Assembly: GCA_020740775.1 (NCBI GenBank)
Contig: JAHEWK010000011.1
Span: 1,364,001-1,428,000 of the forward strand
Reading direction: 5' to 3'
Length of the DNA: 64,000 nucleotides
Origin: Ilyonectria destructans
Taxonomy: Eukaryota; Ascomycota; Sordariomycetes; Hypocreales; Nectriaceae
Shown: positions 33,743 through 46,005 of the stretch, in pieces
Numbering within the stretch: position 1 is the stretch's first letter
Layout of the letters: the number at the start of each line of letters is the position of its first letter
Translations under genes and position numbers: made by a program
The notes under the pieces: generated by a model
Seen by the model: the letters and a program-made list of their open reading frames with translations, nothing else
Told to the model about the DNA's origin: nothing
Databases searched by the model: none

Positions 33743-34268
33743 CGTCCAATTTGTTGAAAACCAGGTCCGGGAATAGATCTCATGAACCTATTCCCAATGC
33801 GGGGTTGGTTTCTTGCCGTGGAACCTCGTGTGCAAGTGTGCAAGATTGGCATCCAACGAACGAACTGCCGAAGTGACGAAGTGACAGACTTTGTGACAGA
33901 ATTTCCGTCAATTTCCACAGTTTCTACGATCGATCCAGTTAACGATGCCGCTCAACGCGACAACCACACTTCCAAAACCCTGGTCACTTGTTCTCTCGAG
34001 AAAACTCTTCCTCATATTGGCGTCATGGTCTGCATGACCTTATGCATCGGAGATATTTGACGCAATCTAATCAATCTATTGAACCCACAAACATGCGACA
34101 CCACCCACACCCCATACGAACAACAAAACGCCGGAAGCAGCACCGCATCAATACCCAACGACAAACCCCCACGCTTTCAGACCAACCCGTCCCCGTAGCT
34201 TAATAAAAGTCCCCCTCGGGATTTTCGTAGGTAGGCTCCTGGCCCGACTCCGACGTCGGGCTTAACCC
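33743..34268. other. intergenic, 526 bp
   Basis: Upstream of the tRNA and 3' flank of the minus-strand gene at 34269. Nothing further is recognised. Confidence 0.5.
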
Positions 34269-35442
34269 TTACCAGATGCCCCGCAAGCCGCTTAACCACG
34301 CAGATTGGTCGGGGAACTGATGGGAAGTCCACAGCCAAAGTATCGCGACCAACATGATGACCAAGGCTGCACCATGAGGAACCGTCTTCTGGTCACGCAG
34401 CCGGTGGATATACTCCGGAAGGCTTATATACCTCCTGTCCTCGTCCTGATCTAGATCCCGTCCTTGGTAATACACGACGTGGGGTTTCATTATCGTGTAA
34501 TCCGCTATCCCTTCCCTCCCAAACGCGTCCGTGGCGGGTTTGTAACGAATGATCTCGGGTGACACTGATATTTTTATTCGCGCTGTCATCTTGCAGCTGC
34601 CAGTTGGCCTCCGCTTTGCGGCCCAACTCAGTGCCATGACCTTGGAGTACTCGAACACATCCTGGGAGAGATTGACTTGGTCCACGTGGTACCGCTCACC
34701 AGGCTTGACCCAGTCGAACGTGAGGATGGCAGGTGAGAACCGAGTACAGACATTGATCCAGCCGGCGTATGCAATCACATCGTGAAGCCACTGGTACAGA
34801 ACTTGGACCGAAGGTGCTTGCGACTCCGGTGTATCACTCGTCCACGTAAACGTGGGCAATATGAGGGCCAACACCTGGGTGCATAGTTTGTCGACGTCCT
34901 CCCAAAAGAGAGGGGGCTGTCCACGTTTTGCTTTCAGATACACGCGATTAGTTTGGGCACGATCATTGCTGCGTTTGAATCCTAGAGCCAGTTAGCTTCA
35001 TCATCGCCATGTCGTGTAACAGTGCAAACACACCTTCTACATTGGCCAGCGAAGCATCGGTCGACTGCAGAGTGCTCAGGTGTTCCGGATCGGCACCGAA
35101 AAGCAGACTTGAGAAGACCTTGGCGTCGATGATCTTCATAAGGGTGGCCTGGAGGAGGAAGCCTCGTTCCGTTGTGTCGCGAAGTAACCTATCCCATCTT
35201 CCGGTGTGGCGATCGGGGCGTGCCAGCAATTCCACGTATTTGATGAACTGGCCTGGGTGCTCTTGTAACCATGGTGAGGACTTGGGGTTGGTGGGCTGGC
35301 AGAATGCCTTTGTAACGAGAGCGTGGACTTCAACGAAGAGGTTGGAAAAGTGGAGCTCGTAGAACTCGTCGGGGTGATCTTGGAGCGACTGCTCGAATTG
35401 TAGGGAGCGCCGGCTAGGGCGGAATCGTGAGAGTTCCTTCAT
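34269..35442 (-). CDS. unrecognised tail-anchored protein, 373 aa
   Basis: Two exons, 35442-35034 and 34981-34269, joined across a 52-nt intron (donor GTGTGT, branch GCTAAC, acceptor CTCTAG). The phase-1 join gives ANVEGFKRSNDRAQ. The start is the first ATG in the frame at 35442 (MKELSRFRPSRRSLQFEQ); a 5' exon further upstream cannot be excluded. The body is a soluble, probably helical and mixed domain with many aromatic residues (HPDEFYELHFSNLFVEV, ALILPTFTWT, YVDW-like segments). Near the C-terminus a single membrane span (GAALVIMLVAILWLWTSH) leaves only about 17 residues after it, so the protein is probably tail-anchored with its body in the cytosol. I recognise no family or catalytic motif. 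Confidence 0.72.
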
Positions 35443-37748
35443 CTCTCCTGGCTGACGATAAGGACAGTACAATCAATATCCTTTCCCAGCGGTAGCCTTT
35501 CAGCGAGGGTGGGGGTGGCAGGACGAGTATTGGTCAGGTGGCGGGTGTGTATAAGTGGGAAAACCGTGATAAAATTGCGACGAAATGAGTGACGAAAGAA
35601 AGCGATCCAGAATAGTAGTTGATCTCAGCGAGATGTCGACGATCTCATGGACGTCGTCGTGCCGGCTCTTTGCGGGATGGCGGCCAGGAAGGTCATGCCC
35701 GAACTTATCATCAAAAGAGAGCTACTTCGGGTCTTGCTTTTGTGGGCAGAGTCTTTTGTCTTGGTGGCGTCCTTCTCAAAGGAAGTGGTCCGTGTATCGT
35801 GGTCCATTGTGTCTGGTGGCTGAGGAACTCGGCTGGAGTGATGGACAGGTCGTGTAGTAGAGAATTCAAAGAATCAAAGAATCAAAGAATCAAAGAATCA
35901 GTTGTGGAGGCTAGGAGGAGGCGTTTGGGGGATGAGAAGCTTTGTTCCGTGGGCGAGGCGTAGCTATTAAAGTATCCGACACAAAGGCCCGGCATTCCAG
36001 GCCGGCCACACATCACGCTGATGCTGCGGAATAACCTTTGAGGGGCATGGAGGGGTCGTGAGCGTGGGATGGAATGGAGTTGAGACGCGACAACATTCCA
36101 GAACGGTATAGCCAGATCCGTGGCCTCATGCATGGGACGTGGGTTTGCTGATCATTGGGAGTCGCCCACGGCAGAAATACGTAATGATGCTCGTGGATCC
36201 CGTGGACACTGGAACCTGACCATTCGGCCGTAGGGCAGCCTGGGCAGCTCAGGCGGGCCAGGGAGATCCCGCGCTGGGGGATCTGGGGGGCAGGCTAACT
36301 TGCCGCTACGGCGCCTCATTCATCACAAGGGAGACGTTGCGGGCGCTGGCGGCAACGTGGTTGCGACACTGGCAAAGCCGAGGCGTACCAGTGTGAGACG
36401 GCCCATGCCGCGGGCAAGTTGTGTTTCTGGGGCGGCCAAGCGCGTAATCCGTTGGGCCGCGCATCACGGCCGTCATCCAACTTAGGAAATGCTCGGGGGT
36501 TTGCGTGCATGGTCACAAAGCAAATCATTCGAGTCGCTGGATGAAACGTGGGTTGAGGTGGAGGCCTGGATGGGGGTCATCGTGATAGATCATGGATGAC
36601 TGAGGGTAACATCTCTAGGGAACTAAGCTCGGATAGACCATGATCATGGCTGTGTGAAAATGGCCTCACTCCACCTGACAGGACCCGTAGCTGGTTGACG
36701 TAACATGGGGATGCATGGACACGGGGAGACGGGCTCGTTCTCAGCGTAGCAACATGGTTCTAGTTCTGTCTTGTTTTTCTCCGAGAGTGCAGTTGGCAGT
36801 TGGCTCTCAAAGACTGCATGCTTGTTGGCCAGCCAGTATTTCAGCAGGCGGAAGAGGGATTCCTTGGCATGTAAACTTCGGGCAGGCAATCCCGTGTTTG
36901 GTAGTTTGCCATCCTCTTTCCAGCGAGAACCGCATACGCACCTACCTATATGTGCTGGAATAATCTAGAAGATAATACCCTCCCAGATTGAAGTATGTAG
37001 GTAGTTTGAGGTCCAGAGATGCTGTAAGTGGATGAAGACGGGAACAAGTCTCTCATTGTATTACTATGCAACCCTTGAGTTTGCCAAGATGAGATGAATA
37101 ACCCAAACGCCCCTTTGTCAGCTTTCGAAGGTACATTGTACACTGCCATTTCTCACACTCTAGTCCTGACCCAGAAGCCAGTGTTTCGAAAGGCGCGTTC
37201 CTGGGACGGCCCCTCATATTCTTCCCCACCGTTCGCCCGCCCACGATTACAGGGTAGGAGAGGCACACAGGAATACCTCCTTCGCTCTAGGTCGGTGGTA
37301 GGCTCCATGCCTGAAAATATGCCTTACATACAAGGCATGAATATCGGGCCACACACCTCGGGCAGTCCGTTGTGGCAGGCACGGAGCACGACCGTCAGGT
37401 ACGTATGGCTTGGTTTAGGTCAGCACCGATATTTTTTTGCGGCTGGGGCTTTCACGAGTCGAAACAGCCCTCAAACACGACAACACTCGCATCTCCCGAC
37501 AATCACCACCTCTCCAATACCTCATTCCCGCCGACTATTGCCTGGCGCAAAGTCACACACGCAAAGGTCAAACGGAAAGAACCGCTCGACCTATTTCTTT
37601 TCCGCCGCCCCACTTCCTCTCCGCCTCCCACCTTCTTCCCTCCGCCATCCTTCCCAACGGTGCCCCGCGATCACACCTGCACGACGCATCTTTGATCCCG
37701 CCTGTCGCAACCTCAATTCCAGCAGCAGCACACGCGCCACCAAGCACA
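35443..37748. other. intergenic, 2.3 kb
   Basis: No gene is supported. It includes an 8-bp tandem repeat at 35866-35900 and, from about 37440, the CA/CT-rich promoter and leader of the eIF4E gene. On the minus strand a 73-codon frame without a Met (35721-35503) reads protein-like but is flanked by stops and lacks usable splice sites to the gene at 34269-35442. Confidence 0.5.
35866..35900 (+). repeat. 8-bp tandem repeat (TCAAAGAA)
   Basis: About four head-to-tail copies of TCAAAGAA in non-coding DNA. Too short and spacer-less to be a CRISPR array; it is a plain minisatellite-like tract. Confidence 0.85.
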
Positions 37749-38626
37749 ATGGCCGCTACCGCAACCGAAGCCCCTAAGATGGACGAGCAGGTCGACCTGT
37801 CCACCATCCCCATCGACCCCAACGGCAAGGAGGATGTTTCCGACAGCAAGGGTGGCGACGATACCGTCACCGTCTTCCACGACAAGGACAACTTCAACGT
37901 CAAGCACCCTCTCCAGAACAAGTGGACTCTTTGGTTCACCAAGCCCCCAAGCGGCAAGGTATGGCGAATCAGCTTCGGGCATGCTGGACTTCATGTTGAC
38001 TGTGACGCAGGGCGACAACTGGAACGATCTTCTGAAGGAGGTTATCACCTTCGATTCCGTTGAGGAGTTCTGGGGTGTCTACGTGAGTCATTCTACATAC
38101 TACCTGTCTCTGACCTCCCTCTGACATTCGCTAGAACAACGTTTCCCCCGTCTCCGAGCTCGCCCTCAAGTCCGACTACCATCTCTTCAAGGCCGGTGTC
38201 CGCCCCGAGTGGGAAGACCCCCAGAACAAGCACGGTGGCAAGTGGTCGTACCAGTACAAGGAGAAGCGCAACGTCGATGTGGACCGCCTTTGGCTCCAGG
38301 TCATGATGGCCGCTATCGGCGAGACCCTTGAGAAGGACGAGGAAGATGGTGAGGTCATGGGTGTTGTTGTCAACGTCCGTAAGGCCTTTTTCCGAATTGG
38401 TGTCTGGACTCGCACCATTGGCAAGAGCATTCCTGGCCGCGGCGATGGCGATGTCGCCGGTGGCAAGGGCCGTACCAGCGAGAAGGGTAAGGATATCTTG
38501 ATGTCTATTGGCCGTCGGTTCAAGGAGGTTCTGGAGCTGCCCGCGACCGAGCAGGTTGAGTACTCTGGTCACACCGATAGTGCTCACTCTGGAAGTACGA
38601 GGGCCAAGGCCAAGCACGTTGTCTAA
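37749..38626 (+). CDS. translation initiation factor eIF4E (cap-binding)
   Basis: It binds the 5' cap of mRNA and recruits eIF4G to start translation in the cytoplasm. Exons are 37749-37958, 38011-38082 and 38135-38626; both introns are 52 nt and in phase 0. The product is 257 aa. Family hallmarks are present: HPLQNKWTLWFTKPPSGKGD at the start of the core, FDSVEEFWGVYNNV, LKSDYHLFKAGVRPEWED (cap-stacking Trp region), WLQVMMAAIGE and the basic WTRTIGKSIPGRG loop region. An acidic N-terminal extension of about 45 residues precedes the core, common in filamentous fungi. The start ATG has context AGCACAATGG. The gene converges with the AMP-binding enzyme, with 544 bp between stop codons. Confidence 0.97.
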
Positions 38627-39170
38627 GCGGAGGTGTTTGCGGATGAGGAGGGATGTTATTGACTTAGCAAAATACCCAGTAACATGCCAGGTCCATTTTA
38701 TCCTTTACCTGTCATGTCATACCCCTTATTATGGCCAGATGGGAAAAAATAGTGGTATGAGGTTACTGGAAGGCAAGGAGGCAGGGAGTTGAGATCAAGA
38801 CGAAAGGATCTGGCTCCCTGGTCATGGTTAGGGCCGGATGCAAAATTTTCCCTCGAGTTTATGATGGCGTTGCTAGGGAGGTCCTTCAGTCGAATGGTTA
38901 CCGCAAGTACGAATATGACGAGCTGGCCACCAGGGCATCGGAAAAAAATAGAGATACTTGAACATTTTGGTCCACCTATTCACTTGTTATGGAAAGTGTC
39001 CGATTATGTATATCCTGGCTTTAACCCCCTTATTCAACCTGGGCTTCCCATGTCTAATCACAATACGTATAATCTTACACATCTACATTTCTAGGTGTTG
39101 CTTTCCTCTTATTATGCCACCGTCCCACATAATCATATACACATGGAGAGGGTAATTGTCGTTCTGACCC
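38627..39170. other. intergenic between convergent genes
   Basis: 3' flanks of eIF4E (+) and the malonyl-CoA-synthetase-like gene (-). No gene or structured element seen. Confidence 0.5.
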
Positions 39171-41107
39171 TTACATCTCGTCCCCGCTCATGTCGTCGGC
39201 GAAAATGGCTTTGACCAGTTGTTTTTTGTTGATCTTGCCCATGGCGTTGCGGGGAATGTGGTCGACGATACGCAAGACCTGAGGGATCTTGTAGTTGGCG
39301 AGGCGGTTTTTGAGGGCTCGGCGCATGTCCAAGGGCGACCACTTGGTGACGACGTCATGGTCGAGGATGAGAATGGCGCCGACTTTGTGGCCCCAGTTTC
39401 CGCTGGGGACTGCGACGACGGCGGCCTCGGCGACTTCGGGGAGGGAGAGCAGCTCGCGCTCGACCTCGAGGGCGCTGACCTTTTCGCCGCCCGTCTTGAT
39501 GATGTCGGCGGACTTGCGGCCCTGGATGAAGTAGAGCGGCCCGCGGGTCCAGGGCTGCTGCGAGGCATTGTGGCCCGCAGACGGGACGGGCCGGCGGACG
39601 GCGACGTCTCCCGTCTTGAACCAGCGGCCCTGGCCGTCTTCGCCCTCGACGAACTCGCTGGCCGTGGCGGTTGGGTTGCGCCAGTATTCGCGGAAGATGG
39701 TGGGACCGCGAAGCTGGATTTCGCCGGAGCGCTCGCGGCCCGTTTCCGGGTCGATCTCTTCGCCTTCTTCGATGATCTTGCCCGTGTCCATGTCGACAAG
39801 GCGAGCCTGCACCGACGGCAAGGGCCAGCCGACGCTGGCGTCGATGCGATCCTCAAAGTCAAGGCCACAGCTGAGGGCCATGCCAACCTCGGTCATGCCG
39901 TATCGCTCAAGAAGGACGTTGCCGTGGCTCAGGTCCCTCCATGCAGCCTTGATCGGCGTGGGGAGCGCGGCGGAGCCTGAGATGGCGACGCGCATGTGCT
40001 CAGGCGAGGCGGCGGTGCGGGCGGCTTCTTGAACATCCGAGGGGAGAGACTTGTAAGAGTTGAGAAGACGGCTATAGACGGTGGGAACAACGGTGAAGAA
40101 TGTGATCTTGTCCTTGGGGGTAGCCTGGTCGGCGACGGGGAGGAAAGGGGCTGAGAGGCGCTTCCAGACGGCATCAGCGTTGAAGGGGAACATGAACTCA
40201 ATGGTGGAACCGGCGAGAAGAGGGGTGAGGATGGCATTCACAGTTCCATGGATATGGTGGAGGGGAAGGACATGGAGTAGGTGGTCAGAGGGGGAGTACT
40301 CCCAGGCCTCAAGGAGGGAGCGGGATTGGGCCGTAAGGACGGATTGGGGGAGCAAAACGCCTTTCTAAGTCAGGGGTTAGCAAAGAGACCAGATCACTTT
40401 CATGAGCAGCTTCTATCTTACTGGTCGATTGGTCGTTCCCGAGGTGTACAGCATCATGCCTGCTTCTCCAGGGTCGGAGTCGCCTAGCACAACCTCCTCA
40501 TGGCTTCCTCCACCCATGTGCTTTGCCAACTCGAGATGAGCAAGCTTAGGCGTCAAGTTAGTGGCCAAGACCTCTTTAGCCTTGGGCGCAAACTTGGTTG
40601 AAGAAACGAGCAACGAGGTCTCGCTCTGGTTGAGGATGTACTGCAGCTCGGGCGCCGGGAACGCGGGAGACAAGGGTACGGCGATGGACCGGGCGGCCAT
40701 GACGGCGAGGAGGGTCACTACGAAGCTCGACGTCAGCGCCAACAACCGAGAGGGCGCGGAGGGGTGGTGGTGCGTGGCTCACCGACGTAGTCATAGCTGT
40801 TCTCAACCAGGAAAGCAATGCGCTCGCCATTGAGGTCCTCGCGACCGGCGGCCTGGGAGAGGCGATCGCGGGCCCGGCGCACATCGCCGAGCAGCTGGCC
40901 GTACTTGAAGGTGCGCCCGGAGAGGGAGTGGATGACGGCGGTGGAGTCGGGGTCGTGGCGGGAGACGGCCTCGAAGAGGGGCAGGCGCGGGAGGGTGGAG
41001 AGCATTCTGGCGGCGGGACGGAGCGAGGCAAAGGGCGAGGTTAGAGACGGAACGGATGAGGGCGGGCGCCGGACGGCGGAGGAGAGAAGCGACCGGAGGA
41101 GGGACAT
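39171..41107 (-). CDS. acyl-CoA synthetase, malonyl-CoA synthetase (ACSF3) type
   Basis: Three exons: 41107-40783, 40717-40422 and 40364-39171 (introns 65 and 57 nt), giving 604 aa. The adenylate-forming signature YTSGTTNRPKG is completed only by joining exons 2 and 3, confirming the intron. Further motifs are LPLHHIHGTVNAIL, LLERYGMTEVGMALS, WFKTGDVAV and the C-terminal lysine region RNAMGKINKKQL. The RYGMTE-GMALS block is what I remember from ACSF3/MatB malonyl-CoA synthetases, which activate malonate to malonyl-CoA in mitochondria; a different short or branched acid substrate remains possible. The first ~30 residues (MSLLRSLLSSAVRRPPSS) are a likely mitochondrial presequence. There is no obvious peroxisomal SKL tail (the C-terminus is DDMSGDEM). 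Confidence 0.9.
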
Positions 41108-42132
41108 TGTGAAACCGGAGAGGGAGAAGGGACGGAGGGAGGAGGGGGTAGTCAATTGGAGTCGGAAGGATGCGTGGGCGGAGACGCGACGACGCCGAGT
41201 CCGGTCCGGGGGCACATTTGCCGAGGCGACGATGGAAGGATGGATGGATGGATGGGTGGTGATGGGGAAGATCTGTGATCCTGGACCGGAGCGGTAGATC
41301 TGTTTGGCCCTGGTGTAGGTGACGTCGGGTAACGGGCCGCGGGGCGCTGCTAATTGGGCCTCTAGAGCTCTAGGTCCCCGCTGAGGGTACGTACTTCGCC
41401 CATCTTCGGCCGAGAGTGATCGATCGGCATCCAGATGTAGGTGCGAAACCAGGTGGGTTACTATCTATCCTAAGCCGAAGACAGTTATAGTCTCGTTCAA
41501 GTCATAAGATGGAGGGATCTAGTCGGATATTTTGACAAGAGGTTCTGATGAGATCTTCCTTTCTCCATTTCTAAGAGAGAAGATCGAGAATATCCACCGC
41601 CGCGGGGTTTCAAGTATGGCATCCGTCCATTCGCCTCAAATGACATGTCTCCTACACACCCGGAGCTCAAATTCGCGCTGAGCGTGTTAAAATATCATAG
41701 GACGGCCTGCAAGCTCAGAAGAGGAGGATTTGTTATTTCGGAACTTGGAGTTTTGTGATAGGTTGCGCCGTGTTGATGATAAGGTGGACCAGTGGATTTG
41801 GACGGACAGTAGACCTATACATGTCGACTTTGTTAGCTTACACCCAGTCAATGAAGGAGGCACATCAGCAAGGTGCGGTTCAGATGGAGACATAACATTA
41901 TAGTTGGTGCACGTTGGTGTGCATAATTATGCCCAGCTGGCAAGTTGAAGCCCGACGAGCAGACCGCTTTTTTTATTGAGGGGTATTAGGTAGCAATTGC
42001 ATAACCGTCGAATAAGAGTCATATCCTCAGACACGGACATTAGGCTGGATGCTCTCACCAGATCATCAACTGAACCGGCACCTATTACTCGCAAATCCAA
42101 AATCGCCTCATCCGCGTGTTATTCCAAGCAAA
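41108..42132. other. divergent intergenic region, 1.0 kb
   Basis: It lies between the start codons of the acyl-CoA synthetase (-) and the membrane protein (+). A GGAT/GATG-rich simple repeat is present at 41231-41260. No gene seen. Confidence 0.5.
41231..41260 (+). repeat. GGAT-type simple repeat
   Basis: Imperfect tetranucleotide tract (GATGGAAGGATGGATGGATG and on) about 125 bp upstream of the acyl-CoA synthetase start codon. Confidence 0.75.
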
Positions 42133-43454
42133 ATGGCGCTGGGTCAGGTTGAGTTCACGCTCTTGGCCAGTGTCTTGGTGGCCTACATCATATTCACTCC
42201 AGAGCCCCTGGTGTTGTTGCGGAATCTTTCTGCATGGGCTATTTTGACCTGGCTGGCGTGGTATGGCTACCAGCACTGGGAAACATCTCCCCGGACAAGG
42301 AGGCTCGTCCATGGTATCTACAACGACCGTGCCATTTCTACTATTATAGAGTTGTATTGGCACCAGGCACTTGGTGCTTTGGGAAGCTGGGGAACCAAAT
42401 CGGTTAGAATCACATGCACCCGCGTTGTCGTTGGGCTTGCAAGCATTTTCGGATTCGGATGGCCACAAAGTGATGGAATGGCTTCAGGTACTTGCACCGT
42501 TTTCCGAGAAAGTTGCCCTGGGTCAAACCCGGCCTAACAAACGACTTCACAGACACCACAACCAAATCCAAGGGAACCTTCCTGCGCCATACGAAATATT
42601 ATGCAATCCTAGTCACAACCCCCCCGGTTCATATCTATGGACCAGTGAGCGATCATCTCCATACAGCGCCCGACCGACCGGAGAACATTCTGTGGAAGTC
42701 GACTTCACCGGATTCCATTCCGCCGATGCTAGCATCATTGGCATTCCGGCGACATTTTGCCCTATGCCTTGTACCCAAAGGAGTCTGGGAATCGAAGGCC
42801 AAGACTCTCACGGAAAAGTTTGACGGGCAGTTATTCTGGGACTACTCCGGCGACGAACCGGATAATTCAAGAGCAGTGGCCTGGCCGCCAAAACGAATTT
42901 CGGACATCAATGCTATTCAAGAACTTGGCATCATTGACACCGATGGCGACGCAGTGGCCACCTGCACAAGCCGTAAGTCTAACCTTAAAACCTTAGATTG
43001 TTGAGAGTCCTGGGGTTTCAGGGTTTGTTAGAAAATCGCTAATGACTACATAGATTACAATCAGCTTCGAGAGGACTGGGAGTATTTCAACATATGGTGG
43101 AATGACGCTGATTTCGCCATCATTCTCGCTTGTCTCGTTGATGAAAGTGCCATGTCAATCTGTCGCGTCTTAATGCGTCGTCGGGATGAACTGAGAGAGA
43201 CCGAGGTCACCAAGCCGCGACAAGCATCAGGCCGTACAGCAACCTTCATGACGATGGCTGCGGCTGGTGGACTGATGGTGATAACTGGGGGTCTGGCCGC
43301 TCCGGTCGCTGCTCCTCTCTTTGCTGCCGCCGGGGCATCTCATTTGGCACAGGATGTGTTGACAACGAAAGAAGAATTACGCCGGAATCAGCGGATGGCA
43401 TCCTTTGACCAGCTACAAGTCCGATTCCCAAACCTGCGGCAGCTGTTTGCATGA
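42133..43454 (+). CDS. unrecognised membrane protein, 391 aa
   Basis: Three exons: 42133-42487, 42553-42972 and 43054-43454, with introns of 65 and 81 nt (donors GTACTT and GTAAGT). All joins keep the frame: DGMASDTTTKSKG and TCTSHYNQLREDW. The N-terminus has two closely spaced hydrophobic spans (about residues 8-28 and 34-50), then a soluble central part. Near residues 322-350 is a Gly/Ala-rich hydrophobic stretch (MAAAGGLMVITGGLAAPVAA) with small residues at regular spacing, reminiscent of a glycine zipper. The last ~40 residues are charged. The start at 42133 (GCAAAATGG) is preferred; an in-frame ATG at 42049 would add 28 residues. I do not recognise the family. The Gly/Ala hairpin superficially recalls that of TMCO4/DUF726 proteins, but no lipase-type Ser motif is visible. 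Confidence 0.75.
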
Positions 43455-46005
43455 ATAGTCGGGGTGGCAGCTGTAGGGTTCTCTCCATTGCATTTCCTTC
43501 CCCAGATAAATTGACGCTATTCTCTTCCGTCCAGACGACTGCACGGAATCCATCGAAACTGAAACCACGGAGCGCCTATATGTTCATCCAGACTCCCATC
43601 TGTGATACTAAAAATAACGGCAAATCGTTTGACAGGTGGAAGATCGCCAAAATTCCCTGGCTTACGTTTTCACGTGATGATATAAGCCTGCAGATCAGGT
43701 CTAGATTGTGATTCGGCAGGAGATGTAGGCGAAGTGGCTTGAGGGGGATTGCCTCTGGACGGGACAAGCTGGCGCCCAAGAGGCTACGATCCTTGACACA
43801 CTCTGGAGCCACAAACTGCCAGCAGTGCAATTACGTACCTCGCCTATCTTGTATAGTACCGGGGTGTATGTCTGAGCGTCGTGGTGTTGTCGAGTTAGCG
43901 GGACGGCTCAGCGGCAAGTGGCCGCTGAAGCAGGTTCCCCCTCTTGGACTCACTCACGCCCGCTTGGACACTCGGGCACGGGAGGTCGGGAGCGGGCCAT
44001 GGGCTGGACTCTGCTCTAGGGCGAGTAGCGGCGGTGGGGTGACGACGACATGCTGGGGCTGCGAGGGGGGCAAGCGGCCTGCTGGCAGACCGTCAATCAT
44101 TGCAGGCTCTCCGCCATTCCGATAGTGGGAGAGGGGATCCCGCGGTGGGTGGCATGAGGGTTGGGATGGACACAAGGGATGCTTCTTTGGAAGGTTCTGT
44201 GCGTCCAGCCACAGCACAGGGCCCCTGCAGTGTGCTCCACCGTGTCACACCGTCTTCGTAGTGTGTGTGTGCTGGCGGTAGGCTGGCTACCAGGCTCCGA
44301 TGTTGCGGTGTTGCGGTGTTGCGGTGCCGCTGCTGAGTTGCGGTGCGGCATCATGACTGATAAGTCGATACCGGTCTGATCCATGACACGGCCCTGACCA
44401 GGCCCACGCCCGCAGGTCATCTGTCACATCGTTTGGGACGCTCCTCGTTTCTTTTCCGCGGTCCCCGGTCTCCCCGGACCAATTGCTCGGGGCTGTTGAC
44501 TTGTCCTTCGGGTGGTGTGGTGGGCGGGCATCCATGATGATCCCGGCACACGCAGACCGCATACCGCCAGAACGCAAGGGCGCCACACCAGATCCCGCCC
44601 GTCTGGGCCGTACCTACAGAACACCACGCAAACTACTGTACTGTACGGCAGCGACACGGAGCAAACTCCACACCGCAGAGGACGGCCGTTCCAATTGCGG
44701 CCCAAGGCGGCCCTCCATGGTGGCAATCCGCGTCTCCCCGCTAAAAAGGAGAAGGGCTATCTATTCGTAGTTCGTACATAGTTACATGGTGGCATCTACC
44801 GGTGCTTGGGCGCAAAGCCGGGGCGCACCCATGCCCGCACTGTACTGCACAGTTTACTTACTACGTAGTAGTTACCATCTTAGTTCATCGCTGCGTGGGA
44901 TGGATTTTTGCACCGGGAGGGCACAAGGCCCCACGGAGGGGCATCCCGGCGCCCAGGTCCCCGGCATTCCCAGGGCTTCACCGCTCCCACTGCTGGGCGG
45001 TCTGCTATTGGGCTTTCTGCATGTTGCTTTTCTCCCCGCCAGCAGCAGCCCAGCAAGGGCCCTTGTTGAACGGTTGGCATGCAGTGGGCGGTAGCCGGAG
45101 CGTGGCCACCGGGCTAGGGGGGGGTCTGGTACAGCGGGCAGCGGGCAGTGGGCAGCCAGCCAACCTCACTCCAGGTAAAGGAAACCTGGCGGCGCTCGAG
45201 CTGCGCTTCTGCTGCACTCTGCACGCCGACAAGGCAAGGGATCCGCACAGATGCGGCCTTGGGTTGGCTTGTTTTCCTTTTGGCTTTTGCTTTTGCTGGA
45301 GCGCGTGCCGTGCTCTGTCGCAAGTCCGCGGTGCGTCGTGCAGCGTGCGTCGTGCGGGATGCGTGTGAAATGCGCTGTACTTCGTAACTTGGCTGTGCTG
45401 CGGCGCTCACCGACTTCACACCGAAACGCCAACGAACGAACAGATCCGGTCCATCCAACTCTCTCCGTCACCCGCCACCCGGCCAAAGCAGACGCTGCCA
45501 AGGGTCAATCACACCCTCTTTTTGTTTTTGTCTCTTCCCGCTCGACAGCCTCCTCTGCTTCCTTTCTTTTTCCATCCCCTCCCCCCTCTTCCCCCAAACT
45601 AAAATATCTCTGCTCTTGTTGTCTCGTCTTCCTCGTGAGTGGCTTTTGGGGGCAGCTGAGTAAATCGACACGGCCAAAGAAAAAAAATCAAAACCGAACT
45701 AGACTTTGTTCCGCCTTTCCCGTGTTTCTCTCGTCGACTTCATCCCGTCGTCCACCACTCGCACTTCGACCCGGCTACTCTCGTCCTCACCTCTCCTCCC
45801 AACTCTCGTGTATTCATTCATCCACATCAATCCTCTCTCTTCTCTCTTCTGCTTCCGTGCACGTGCTGCACCCGGTGCCCGTTTCTCAGCGACTGTTGCG
45901 CCGCGACGGGACCAACCATCAACGTCGGCATCAACAACACGCCGCATCCACATCACGGACGTGAGCTCACGATTCGTTCCACCTAAACCACTTGCACTCT
46001 ACCTC
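43455..46005. other. intergenic, 2.55 kb
   Basis: No gene supported. It contains a TGTTGCGG triplication (44301-44325) and, from about 45480, a strongly pyrimidine-rich plus strand (CTCTTCCCGCTCG, CCTCCCCCCTCTTCC) that should be the promoter and leader of the BolA-family gene. The GC-rich 44700-45400 part has long open frames on both strands that look like composition artefacts. Confidence 0.5.
44301..44325 (+). repeat. TGTTGCGG triplicate
   Basis: Three adjacent copies of TGTTGCGG (third truncated to overlap TGCCGC), followed shortly by another TTGCGGTGCGG. Simple tandem repeat in non-coding DNA. Confidence 0.7.

Noticed and set aside
35503..35721. Protein-like 73-codon minus frame upstream of the tail-anchored gene
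   Set aside because: It has no Met, begins after a TAG, ends in TGA, and no GT...AG pair joins it to the downstream exon.
35866..35900. Possible CRISPR-like array
   Set aside because: The 8-bp units are contiguous without spacers in a eukaryotic genome; plain tandem repeat.
44700..45400. Long GC-rich frames on both strands, up to 188 codons
   Set aside because: Gly/Ala/Arg/Cys-rich, mutually antiparallel and without motifs; likely composition artefacts in promoter DNA.
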